From Cercis canadensis (Eukaryota > Streptophyta > Magnoliopsida > Fabales > Fabaceae), in the NCBI GenBank assembly GCA_003255065.1, contig QAOA01002120.1:346997-410996 (forward strand): a DNA stretch of 64,000 nucleotides. The letters run 5' to 3'. Under the pieces are notes generated by a model. That model made no database searches. It saw only the letters and a program-made list of their open reading frames with translations, and was not told the DNA's origin. The position numbers and the translations under genes were made by a program. Shown in pieces: positions 35,988 to 48,200 of the stretch (positions within the stretch are counted from its first letter, which is position 1; every line of letters begins with the position of its first letter).

Positions 35988-36929
35988 CAAAAAGGATATC
36001 ACTTTGTCCCATAAAAGATGCAGTTATTTGAATATTTGTTGTCCTTGGTTGTTGCAGTTATTCTAATCCTGGACATATGTTGATGCAAGTCACAAGCCAG
36101 AACCATTTGACATGCCAATTCTAAGTTGGATGGCAAGATTTTTTTTTTGTTTTTTTTTTTCTGGTTTTAACTCAGCGAGTTTCAATTTATAAACAACTCA
36201 TGATTATCATTTCAGATCACAACATATAAACCTGTCAAAACGTATACAAGCAAAAATTTAGATTCGTTGAACTAGACTTAAGCAAACCAATAAACTGCAA
36301 AACTACTTAAACCTGCATATGTTTAGAAATTGTAACAAAATGACAAAATAGTTTGTCTCCATCAATCAATTGAACATCAAATAGGCCTATACAAAAACTA
36401 GTTGAAATCATGTCTTGGCTTGAGAGAATGCCCACTGCAACAACTCTTGTCCTCATCCCTTGTTGAAATTTTGATGTCTTGGCTGTGTCAAAATTATATG
36501 ACTGTGTTGTTAAATAGGGAAAGAAAAAGAGAAAAAACAATTTAGCAAACAAGTAGAAAAATATAATAGCGTATTATAAATTATATATTGAATAATTTAA
36601 CCTGAGTCATACTCATATGAGCTACTGTGGAAACTTGACATCCTTGTAAAAATGGCACATGTTGTACATTAAAAAAAATTAAAATACATACAAGAGTGAG
36701 CAATAAGATCAATTAAATTTCTGCAACATATGTAAGTACCTGTGATTGGCCACATAGTATAATTGGAGTGGGCATGGTAGGGTAAAAAAATTTCTCAGTG
36801 GACTACACTTATGAGCATATCTTTTTTCTTGGTTTTTTCTCCACACAACTTTTAGGTCTACCTTTTACATGAGACACATCTTTCTTTTTATACCCTTGGC
36901 TTGAGATTCATTATTTTGTTTTAGTTGAA

Positions 36930-38940
36930 GCAATAGCCCTGTCACCTGTTACAACTTGCTTGACTATTTACATCAAAAAAAATCTGTAATTGGTATGGAA
37001 GAACTTTTATTTAATATCTTATCAACTTCAATGCCAAGTTCCACCAATTTTCTTGCAAAAAATGTGGAAGCATCTTCAGATTCAGCAACTTTGCTTGATA
37101 TTTCTATTGCATTCCGACTCAAATCCTTAATGTGTCCCTTGTTGTCTAGAACAAATCCACTTTAAGCATGCTTAGTCCACCTCTTAAGGATATATTTTGG
37201 AGGAATAATGATTATATTCAAATGATTAAGTACCCAAAGAGCATGATTACAAAGGATACCTATAAATTCAAAGAGTTGACAACTACACACAACACTTTGG
37301 TCATCAAAGTTGAAGGTAACTCTATGCTATCTCATGCCCCCAATCATACACACTTCATATTCAAATAATTGATAGTTCTGATTGCAATATTTCAAAAGAA
37401 GATTACAAGATTTTCATATTCCTCATGAACCAGATGAAAAATTGTTGGTGTGTAGACATCTCTTGCATTTTTCAACAACATGATATCCATATTCAGTGAT
37501 GACATCTTTTGGCTTATTTTATAGTTAGACTCTATCTCTTTATACTGCATGTCCTCTAATAAGCTTTCGAAGTTCCTAAAAAACTTTAGCACATTAAAGG
37601 TAGACTTTGTGTATAATCTCAAACGACTATTGAAACTCTCACTTAGTTATATTGTTGTAGCACTAGCTGAAAAAAGTATGTCACCCATATACTGATGCCC
37701 ATTTTTCTTTTTTCTTAAAGAAATCTTGCATCCATCTATTTTGACAAAGGTTGTGCTTATCAAGCAATAACTCACAAGCGTTAAGAAAATAATCCTCATA
37801 CTCAAAGTCATAAATGCAACTTCTCAACTCTGTAGCAAAAGAATTTGATTTCTTAAAGGCATGATTAACATTTTTAAGTGCATTTTAGAATAAATGTCAT
37901 AGGCATAAACGATGATATGATTCAAGAAAAACCTCCGCAATTGCTTTTTTCATTGCAACATCTTGATCAATAAAAATTGTCTTGGACTTCTTTCCACTCA
38001 TAGCCTTAAGAAAAGTCTTAAACAATCATTCAAAAGATTCGGCAGTTTCATCATATAATAATGCATCACCAAATATCACATTTTCTCGATGATGGTTGAA
38101 TCCAATGAATGGAGCAAATGGCCGTAAGTTCTTATTGGTACGATAAGTGGTATCAAAACACACCACATCTCTAAAATAAACATAATCTACAACCATGTTA
38201 GCATCCGCACAGAAATAATTTACTATTTGATAATCAACATCAAGTTGAATTTCATAAAAGAATGATGGATTCTTTGTTTGCTTTGATTTAAAATAGTGAA
38301 GCAGAGTACATGCCTCTCCCTCTTCCATTTCCTTCATCCTCTTAGAATTCAAATGATTGCTAACATCTTTGGCAATACAACCAACATTCTTTCTCCCTCC
38401 AACTTGTCGGCTTAGAAACTCAAAAACTAATTTTTGTCGTATGCCAAAATGATTTGCCGATTCAATTTAGGCAGTTGAGCAGTAAAAACTCTTCTTTGTG
38501 ATGGTAATTTGTGCTTACTCCGTGGGGTTGCAAGCTTATGAATATGTTCTTTCACAAAAGATGTAATTAGATATTTTCCATTTGATTGCCGACCAATGGT
38601 CATTTGTGCTAAACATCCAGTTCTAACATCTTTGCGAGTTTTCCCCTCAATCATTTTTCTTCTTGAAGCCTTCTTTAAAACAAACGAATCTTCGAGATGG
38701 CATAATCTCCTTATCTAACTTGCTTTTATTCCTCAAATCTTTCCTAACACTAAAACCAATGAAGCTAGCATACATATTATAAAATCTATATGCATGATCT
38801 TCTGACTCAAACTCCATATCAACATATGGAGTTAAATCTACCTTAGTCACCTTATGTTCAATGTTATCCATCAATTTCACTGTCAAGCAAGCAAAATATA
38901 TTAGTTTCCCACCATCCTCTTTATTGTCTATATGTCCCAA
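36930..38940 (-). pseudogene. Decayed FAR1-type Mutator transposase
   Basis: Minus-strand pieces in family order: a FAR1 DNA-binding part (VDMEFESEDHAYRFYNMYAS, IGFSVRKDL) at 38647-38940, then KTRKDVRTGCLAQMTI with KEHIHKLATP at 38427-38654. A MULE transposase core follows at 38026-38352 (FFYEIQLDVDYQIVNYFCAD, DVVCFDTTYRTNKNLRPFAP), then a helical segment at 37392-37622. A SWIM zinc finger lies near 37190-37290 (CSCQLFEFIGILCNHALWVL). The pieces are in different frames with stops between them, so no full protein is made. FAR1/FHY3 transcription factors descend from this transposase family; this copy looks like a transposon relic rather than a host FRS gene. It lies between two captured gene fragments. 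Confidence 0.85.
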
Positions 38941-38960
38941 AACATCATCTCAAGGTATAG

Positions 38961-39052
38961 GGTTAGAGCCGGGCCTTAATGTAAAAAATTATTGTCGAAT
39001 TTAATTGGGCTAACATATGATTAGAGCCGGACATTAATGTAAAAAAATTATT
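38961..39052 (+). repeat. Two copies of a short GC-richer motif
   Basis: TTAGAGCCGGGCCTTAATGT and TTAGAGCCGGACATTAATGT occur about 60 bp apart, each followed by an A run. This may be a decayed transposon terminus next to the FAR1-type relic. Confidence 0.5.
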
Positions 39053-39174
39053 TTTAATTTTTGTGTGAAAACAAATGTATATATGTATGTAAAAATATAT
39101 AATAAATTTATATGTTAATATGTTATCTCTTTAATTTTCTTTCATTTACATTTGATAATTTTAAAAGCCTGGGT

Positions 39175-39310
39175 GGTATCTTGAATGTTACTGCTGTAAT
39201 GTCACACCATTATTTAGCTCCAAATTTTGGTTTGGATTCCTCTCCTCTTTGTTGTATCAAAATTAATTTTGATGGTGCCTTCAAAGATAACAAGGCAGCA
39301 GATACCTCAA
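39175..39310 (+). pseudogene. Tiny RNase H-domain fragment
   Basis: Reads CIKINFDGAFKDNKAA, the start of the RNase H fold of plant non-LTR elements (K.N.DGA..), and runs out after some 20 residues. It is a relic only. Confidence 0.5.
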
Positions 39311-40135
39311 AAAAGAAAATTAAAAGAAACAATTATTAAAAGAAGAGCTTGTTTATGGGGTTGAGCAGAGTCTTCCAGCAATGAGAATTGAATTAATGAA
39401 AATATAATTGAGTGACAAGTAATCAATAAATACAGCATGACAATGCATGGCAATTCTTGGTTACAATATGCGGTGTCTGGTTAAGGAGTAAGCAAAGTGG
39501 ATAACAAACTATAATCCCATTCCCCACCAAAAGTAAGTCGTGTTTCTTCCAAAAAAATTGAGTGGAAGTCCTGTCCACATAGCACTACTAGTAGTCTAGT
39601 AGAACGATAAAAACCAAGGTAGAGATCAAACTAATACCCTAAGGAACTTAGAGGAGCATAAAATTCAAGGCCAGTTACAAACCCCTGACCCAGACTACTT
39701 AGACATTAAAATAAAACTCTAAAACACCTAAATAACATAAACTAAGACCAAGTACTACTTAACACTAAGAAGTATAAAAAAAACAGGTTAGCCAAATCGA
39801 TTTGGTTTTTTTGAGATAACATTTTCACAGTCTAACCGAATCTTAACATCGGGTTATACAAGGTGATCCATTGGATTGGCCCATTTTGTCACATCTATTA
39901 ATTACTAAGGTGATAAATCTGTCAACAAGACAATAACATGATGCACCAATAAATTCAAAAAAAGAAAACTACAAATCCCTACAAAAGAAGCCCAAAACAC
40001 CGTTGTCCATAAACTCATAAACTTTCACCGTTCTTCTTCTTCTTCTTCTTTACTCCATTCTCTTCTTCTGGATTCTCTGCAAGTAGACCAACGGGTCACA
40101 CAAAATGAAGATGATAAACACCGGTGATCACAAAA

Positions 40136-40401
40136 ATGAAGATGATTTCCCCATCAAATGTGTCCGACGACATAGGCCAGACCCTTAAACCCCACGAGTA
40201 CATTGGAATGGTTCGGCATGAGGTACTAGACGCTTACATTAGGGAACGGGACAAGGAAAATGGGTATCCCCAAAGATAAGAATTTGATGCTGTGAACAGC
40301 AAACTTCAGAAGTTGATGCTGTTATTGGAGCTGATGGCGCTAATTCTACAGTCGCCAAGTCTATCGATGCCGGTGACTACGACTATGGCATCACATGTTA
40401 G
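40136..40401 (+). pseudogene. Geranylgeranyl reductase (CHLP) gene fragment
   Basis: The first piece (40136-40277) reads MISPSNVSDDIGQTLKPHEY, then GMVRHEVLDAYIRERDKENG, then stops. The second (about 40301-40401) reads EVDAVIGADGANSTVAKSID and then AGDYDYGI before a stop. Both are distinctive blocks of plastid geranylgeranyl diphosphate reductase, which makes the phytyl chain for chlorophyll and tocopherol; the GADGANS block belongs to the FAD-binding fold. The sequence that should join the two blocks is missing, as are both ends of the gene. This is an inactive fragment between inverted repeats. Confidence 0.85.
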
Positions 40402-40671
40402 GTACATAAATATAATATATTACATTACTCAAATTTACTTTATGGGGTTTTGGCATCTGTCTCCAAGTTAGTAACTTTCTTGCTTCCATAGGGAAAATTA
40501 GAAAGGGAGATAGAAACAGAGCTCATAAATCACTAGTTTCCATTGATTTTCAATATTTCTAAAACCCACACGTTCACTTTTTCTAGGAGAGGATAAAAAT
40601 TCCGTGGGTGGGTCTGCTTGCAGAGAATCTCAAAAGAAGACTGTAGAGAGAAGGAGAAGAAGGTAGAGAAA

Positions 40672-40702
40672 AGAAGAAGAAGAAGAAGAAGAAGAAGAAG
40701 AA
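40672..40702 (+). repeat. (AAG)n microsatellite
   Basis: About ten AAG units inside the right inverted repeat. The left arm has the matching TTC run at 40032-40052. Confidence 0.9.
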
Positions 40703-40790
40703 TGAAAGTTTACGGACGACCACGTGTTGGGCTTTGTTTTTTTNTTTTGTTGCTGAATTTATTCTTGTAAGGATATGCTAGGCATTTAAA

Positions 40791-41976
40791 TTTGCCAGTT
40801 AACATTAACCTAAGACATTAACGGAGCCATATCATCATTTTCGTCCATGGTTAACAATAGTAACGGTGGACCAATTTACTAAAATAATAAATAAGTATGA
40901 ATGCACTATTTAATATGAAATACTCTTAAGATTGTTTTAGAAGAGATATAGTCTTATAAAAGAACATCTTTACCGTTAAAACTAAAATTAGAAATAATAT
41001 ATAGATCCTTTTTAAGAGGACCTAACATTGTTAAAATGAGCTTGGCCAAAAAACTTGAATTTTAGATGGGGTCTAATTTTTTAGGCCCAAGCTCACTTTT
41101 ATATATAACATGTGGATCGATTAGTATTATTTTATTTTTCTTGAATTAATAATATTTTTAAAATATGAAAATAAAAAATTTAATAAAAAATAAAAACTAA
41201 AAACTAAAAAGAAAATAAAAATAAAAAAATAAAATTGAAATCCTATTGCACTCAAAATTGATAATGTTAGAAATAAGAATTGAGTATTAAATATTTTATC
41301 ATATAAATTTTATGTTTGAATCCTATTAAAATTGAATAAAGTGGAATTATAAAAAAGAATAAACCGAAATAATAAATAGACATGAGCACACAAAACACAA
41401 GTAGTCTAAGATATCCGTTGAAACATAAACTCTTGGAATCTCTATTCTATTCTATGTGTCTCACCTAAAGAATTTAACTCTATTTACAATGTTTTTTTTT
41501 TTTTTTTTTTTTAGTATAGCAGATTTTGTTATAATAAAAGTACAAAATCTAATAGAAGTCCCCACTTGGACGAAGGAAGACGGTGCCTTGCCAGGCTTCG
41601 AGACCAACAAAAAAAACAAACCATCTCACAGTGCCTTCCTCTCTATCTTTCGAAGGAGTGCTGATAATAATAATAAAAGAAAACAGTAATTAAGAAAACT
41701 TGCATATTTTCTGTACCTCTCCTAATTTCATCTGTCAGGTTTTCGATCTTGGAAATCTTGTCTTTCTAGGTTTCTGTTTGATTGATTTTCAACATTGATT
41801 GCCGTTTTCATCAATCTGGTGCATGTCAGATTGATCTTTGGTCTTGATGGATCTTGTGGTTCTGTTGATTTTATGAATTTTAAAACTCTGCTCATGATGG
41901 GATTGAAATCTGTTGGTGGGTTCCTCTTCCTTGCAAAGACCCAATTAACATAGCATCAAACGGATGGGTTCAACCG
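40791..41976. other. Upstream region and probable leader of YAK1
   Basis: AT-rich to about 41490, then a T run, then more mixed sequence. The stretch 41700-42101 has the look of a plant 5' UTR with CT-rich phrases. The promoter and transcription start cannot be fixed. No other gene is seen. Confidence 0.4.
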
Positions 41977-42210
41977 TTGATTAATTGGGTCACTCTTTTT
42001 GTTTCTTTTTTTATTTATGTTATGCATAAATGGAAGAGAAATTGGGCAAAGTCAATTTCTGAGTCTGAGTTGGAGCTACATCTGAGGTCTGGCTCTGGGT
42101 CATGGATGAGGTCGGCCCTGGTAATAAAGCCGAGCAGCCTCAGTCCAGAGACTTGGACTATGCGGGCGACTCTTCATCTTCATCTTCATCTTCACCATCA
42201 ATGGGATTAG
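41977..42210 (+). other. Upstream reading frame overlapping the YAK1 start
   Basis: An ATG at 41977 opens a 77-codon frame that ends at 42210, 106 bp past the YAK1 ATG and in a different frame. If this part of the leader is retained in the mRNA, it would be an overlapping upstream ORF that lowers YAK1 translation. The peptide has no recognisable domain. If 41977 is intronic or upstream of the transcription start, it has no meaning. Confidence 0.3.
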
Positions 42211-45200
42211 GATGGCGTCCGAGCAAGCTTGTGTTTACTCCTTATGTGCCACAGGCTGAAACTGCTGACAAGTCCCAAACTTTGCGTGTCCTTGTGAGGA
42301 GACCCGTAAGTTCTTTTCTGCATTTGATGCAAAATTTCATGACTGATCATTTCTATATAATCTAATATTCAATATTTTCTGAAAATAAGTGTTTTTGATT
42401 TGCTAGTTATAGTCTGATGTTTTCATTTTGGAGTTTGGGCATTGGACTTTAGGGATGTTTGGATTTGAAACTATTTGATAAGGGTCAAATCTCCATTGAC
42501 ATGCTCTGAAGTGCGACTAGTGGAGTTCATATATTCATTCTGAATGATTATATTTCCAGTGGATTTAACATGGAGACGAAGCAATAGCTGTTCTGTTTGT
42601 AGACTGTATACACAATGCTGCCTGTTCATTGCTTATCCTTTTCACCTCACCTACCCATAGCAACACCCCGAAAAAGAATAGAGAGGAAAGCTAAGAGGAA
42701 ATTTGGAGGGTTTATAAGTTGAAGGCATCACTTGTGGAATTATGACATAATTTTCTATATTCCAGTAGAGAATAAGTGACAAGTCTATGATTTGCTTGTT
42801 CTGTATTTTGCTCCTTGATGTGATAAAAGAGCATATTTTGGAAAGGCTTCTCTGGTAAACTGCTAACAAATCAAGCAATGCTAAACCATATTAACCTTTT
42901 CTTCCTAGGTTTTCATCCCTTCACTGCTCTTTTTGGCTATGCTGGTCACTACCATTTTGAAACAATGTGCAAGAATAAAGTTATTGCATTTGTCTGACAT
43001 ATTGTTGTCATCCACCAAGTCATTGATGAATAAATAGTTCATAAGTTCAAAGAGAAAGAAGGAGCTTAATCTTGGAGAATGCTAATGTACATGGATTTGA
43101 TTTGATTTTATTATTTGTGAATCTTTTAGTTTAGTTTCAGTTAAGACCAAACCCTTGTGTCTTCTTCTAACATTATCCTCCACTTCATCACCACAAGAGG
43201 AGCATCCAGAATCTGCCTACCCACAATAAAAGTACTCTGATTTTCTTAAATAATATCACCTAACACCTCGTTAAACTGGATGCAAACCCCTGTAATGATC
43301 TTATAAGCCCTGGTGGCAAGACTGATGGGTCTCTAAGTAGTTCAGGTTGGGATTTCATGAGGAATCAACGGGAAAAATAAAATCTAAGCTTTTTGACAAC
43401 TTCAAATTAGCTTGCAAAGTTTTAAAAAGCTTGAGAAGATAATGTACATGAAGCAAAAGAGATCATTGTAGTTTAGTGAGAGAATAATACTTTTCACATA
43501 ATGAAGTTAGTAAAATTTCTGCAAGCTTTGGAAAATATAGATAGGAGAAAAAGGCTGAAAAAGAGGAAGGAACTGCTGAATCATTACTTTTTATAACTAG
43601 TTCCAGGGATGCATCACAAATTCTTAAAGATAGAACCCAAACATTGATATTGTTCTAAATCAGGTCAGTGGTTAGCTCCAAGTTCCTAAAGTGCTCTACA
43701 ACTTTTATTTTGAAATTTCAAAATTTGAGGTTGAATTGTCTCCAATCTGTGTGGAAAAAGGGAATATGAAGCACAAAGATTAAATGTAAGGCAAAATTTT
43801 CCTTACATACTGTGTTGTTTTGGAGTGTTCCACTTACACCCTTATGAATTTTTTGTTACATGTACCCCCTTTGGTGCATGAAATTGGGTAAAACATAGCT
43901 TTGTTAATAGAAAATTCATGTGATTATCACATGACATTCTTTTTCATAGTGTTTACAATCAAACTTAGGCTATTACATATTTATTTTAATCAAGACAACA
44001 AAAAGAAACCTACATTATGCCATCATTTTCAATCACCAAATCAAATGAAAAGAAGATTTTAAGGGATCTTCAGATTTCTATTAATTTGAAAATTGAACGG
44101 TTTTTAGCTTGTTTGGATATGAAAATGCTACTGTTGTTACATGGTTACAATTATAAAAAAATCTTTGAAACCTTGATTGAAGAAGGTTTCCAGTCTTTTA
44201 TGTTAAAAAAGTTGTTTTTCACCTAATTTGGTCATTGGAGAGTTAAGGTGCCTTTTTTTCTTTTGTAAATTTTCTCTAGATTTTCGTGTTTGAAGAAACA
44301 ACTGTTTTCCACTTTCTGATCTTTGAAGGAAGGCTGAGGTTCCCTCTGAAATCATCGCTTTTGTTAAACATCCATGATCTGTTGCAGGTGTGAAGGATAA
44401 GATGATATCTCTTGATAGGTTTTTCGTTTGGATAAAAGATATCACCTGATAGGTGTATTCTTATTGTTAGTAGTTTTTATAAAAGAAGAAAATAAAATGA
44501 AAGAGAAACATTAAAATAAAATGGCTTTCCAGTCTCTGCATAATTGTCAAGGAAATCCCCTCAAGGAAGACATGTGCATGAAACCAGAGGGAGGCCAAGA
44601 ACACAAACCCGTCTGTTAGTAAATCTAGTGACTGATATTTCTCCTTGAAAATAGGAGCATTTGGTCCTAGCCAAAATTACGCCAGAGAATAGCAAATATA
44701 TTAATATAGTGGACCTCCATAAAGCTTTTCCTTCCTTTGTTACCACCAAAACCTCTAAAATTGATCGAAAGGAGCTGTTCCACTTCCAAACTTTGGAGTC
44801 ACACCCAATTTTCACTGAACACTCTGAAGAGCCTATTCCACAAGGAACTCCTGGGCAATGTAGAAAGAGATGGCATCTGTTTCTGAATTAGATTTATACA
44901 TAACATAAACATTTGGAGATAAAAATTGGTATTGGTTTTGTTAAGTACTGCTGTACAAACAAAAGCCTAAACTTTTTGGGAGGCCCTTGACTTCCAAAAA
45001 GGTTTATCAAGAAGGAATTTATCTTGATTGGGGGAATGGGTGAGGAAGGTAAAGTAAGATTTGCAAGAATATACACCAGTAGAGTCAAGATTCTAGATCC
45101 TTGTATCCAAGCTAGTAGACAGATGAATGGGATCAATGAGAAGCAAAAGAGATTCTAATTCAGAGGCTTCTCTATCATTTAGGTTTCTGAAAAAATGAAA

Positions 45201-48200
45201 GTTCCAATGAGTTGGAGCCTTGAGTGCAGTAGAAATCTTTAATGGGGGTGCGATGAAGAGAAGAAAGATGGTAGAGGCGAGTAAAAGCTTATGAGAAAGG
45301 AATATACCCCACCCTACTATCTTCCCAAAATCTAATTCTGGATCCACTCCCCACCTTTAATGAAGTCAAAGGCCAAATTAGCATGAGTACCATATCCATT
45401 TATTCTTGAGGTGTTCTTAGAACATTTAGTTTAGACTTTTCAGAGTCCTTGGAGAATTGTGGCTTTATTTACAGTCCCATGGGTCTCTCTTCTTGCACAG
45501 TTAAGGGGCTTGGAGGATGGATGTGATTTATGGTGATAGTTTGATGTACATGGTTGGAGTAAAATTAAAGCTTCCTATTTCTTAAAACATAAGATTCTTG
45601 TGAGAATTTTTATTACCTAGGTTTTTTATATTATATGATAACCTATTATTTTAGGACCTTGTTTAATTATTCTGATAACTAAACTTTCCATGTCCTATTG
45701 GATTTGGGGTTTGTAAGTTATTCCTTTTAGAATTAGCGTTATTATTTGCGATGCTAGGCTCTTCATTGCTTTTCATGATTGGGAACCCCCACCCACAAAA
45801 AGAAAACGGAAAAAAAAAACCCAAAATATTTTTTTTTTTCTTTTTTTTGGCCTGTATTGTAGCAAAAGACCTAATTTAACTGAAGATAATTTGAGGTGAA
45901 AGAGGTTGCTATATGGTTAGCTGGTGCTATTTGTGCAAAAATAGCAGTGAGAACACAAATCACCTTCTCCTGCATCGGCTAATGAACTTTAGGACTTGTA
46001 TCTTATCTCTCTCTTGGATGTTTTCTTGATGATACCAGCAACAGTAATGAAGTTCTCAAAAGTTGGAGAATGGGTTAAAGATGAGGGAGTGAGTGGACTA
46101 TTTGGAAGATGATTCCGAGCTGTGTGATCTGGCCGTGGTTGGAAAGGGAACTCTCAAACAGAAATTCCTTCTTAATTTCATCAGTTGGGCATGCCTATTG
46201 CTGTTTTGTTACTGTACATATTTTATCCTTGTCCATTTTTAGTCGACCATATAACTGTCTAGCATCAGTTTAGTATATGATGGCAATTTCATATCATTTC
46301 AATGTACAATTCCTTTCTTAAGGGAGAAGGTTCAACTATGGGAACTCTCAAACAGAAACTCCTTAATTTTCTCAGTTGGGCAATGGTGGGAATCACCTAC
46401 TTGTTTTTCTGTGCCTATGCTTATTGCTGTTTCATTACTATACATATTTGTTCGATGTCCATTTTTTTTTGAACATATAACTATCTAGCATCATTTGGTA
46501 TAACTTTATATGTGAGAAAGTTTGGACCTTGCAGTACCAGCATTGAATTTTGACTTGAACTGATGCTCAGCTTCCAATTTGCAGTTGGTTGCAAGATTGA
46601 CCAAAGAAATTGTTGAAACATACCAAATATGCAATCCACAGTTTAAGTATTCTGAAGAGCTAAATCCAAAAAGATTTTTGACCAGTCCATCAGTTGGAGT
46701 GCTTAATGATGGCTATGATAATGTAAACTCAGATCTTATTCTGACAGTGAACTTTGTCTTGATCAATTTAGAGAGAAATAGAAGGTTTGTCATTCATATT
46801 TCATTGCCTTTATTCTTTATGTGTATATATCCCCTGGTTTCTTGTGATCTATTAATCCTTTTCAATTCCTGCTGTACTATGTTGTGATATAAATCACTCC
46901 AAGGTTCTTTTTGGGAAAGGAATGGATAAGAGACAGTCTTCTTGTCCTTTCAGTACAATTAATCATCTTGAGTATAACGACCTTTGATTATCTTTCTAAT
47001 CAAGGGACAAAGTTGTTAATTAATCTAATCTTATCCCAACTTGTAATTTTTATTAGCATGCTATATGTTGGCCTTTTTCAGGAGGGTAAATCATGGATGG
47101 TAGGAGCCTGTTATATATGTTATTCACATATCACTTATGTAATTATGGCAAGCATCCAGTCAGTTTCTGCCTTTCTTGTTGATCTGTATGGATATGCAGT
47201 ATTTGGAACTTACAGTTTCCTGGGATAAAGCTTTCTTCTGCTTTACCATGAACTAAACAGTAAAATTTTATGATTTACCTGCAATTGCATGTTCAGGAAA
47301 ACTATATATGTTGATTTTCTTCAACACTTTGAGTGTGTATTCTCTTCCCAACTTTTGATATTACTTTAGGAATTTCAGAATTGGAAACTCTGGCTCCCAT
47401 TTCTTTATTATGCATTCTACTATATACTAAGTGCTGTGTCCAGTATTTTGGAGTCTTATATTGGTGATGCAGAATTTTTATTTGGAGGGGAAGGCAGTTA
47501 GCAAAGGGGGTTGCTTAAAAGAGCTAGAAAAGCATGGGTTGGGGTGGGGCCTATGTGTAGGGGTATGGAATATATTACATCCTTGAAATTGAAGAAAAAA
47601 TAAAAAGGAAAATTTCACACTTTTCCATACATTGAATAAAACCCTGAACAGAAAAATAGGCCAAAATTCTTGAAAAATCCTGATGCTTGTGTTATGCGTT
47701 TTAGCAACTTCATCAGTGAGTCATATGTTTTTATAATGTCCAGCTTCCCAGCTATTTGGAGCAGATTTGTTGGTACTTTTGGGGAATCCTGGATCTGTCA
47801 AGATACTTGAGAATATAAAGAGATTGGAGAAATATTTTGAATTATTGGTCTTCCTTTTTTTTTTTTTTTANTTTTTTTTTTTTTTTAATTGCTTCATTGT
47901 CTCCTTTTATTTTTGTATTTTATCCGAGGGTGACTTGCCCTCCTGGCTTGTAACCTTTTCCTTCTCTTTCTCTAATACCTTTTCTTGTTTTATCAAAAAA
48001 AAAAGGCTGAAAATAGGAAGTACGAAATTGCAGAAATGCAAGCTATATAGAAATTTCCTCTTGATCTGTCCAAGTGAATACTGATTATCATGGGATCCAT
48101 ATTTTTTGTTTCTAGCTGAATGCTCACCACATAAGGCATCCTTAATATTCTTTGTATCTTACCTAAAGGCAACTTCCTTCCCTAATAAGTCATTTAATCC

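Larger units (their letters stand above)
39945..40790. mobile_element. Inverted-repeat unit around a captured CHLP fragment
   Basis: The left flank (about 39950-40095) reappears reverse-complemented at about 40605-40790. Shared phrases are AATAAATTCA, AAGCCCAA.AC, GTAAACTTTCA, a TTC-repeat block, and GATTCTCTGCAAG.AGACC. Between them is a piece of a geranylgeranyl reductase gene. This architecture (inverted repeats around host exon sequence, no transposase) resembles the Pack-MULE at 34 kb, but the outer ends do not pair and I found no TSD, so the left end may be truncated. N at 40744 lies in the right arm. Confidence 0.55.
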
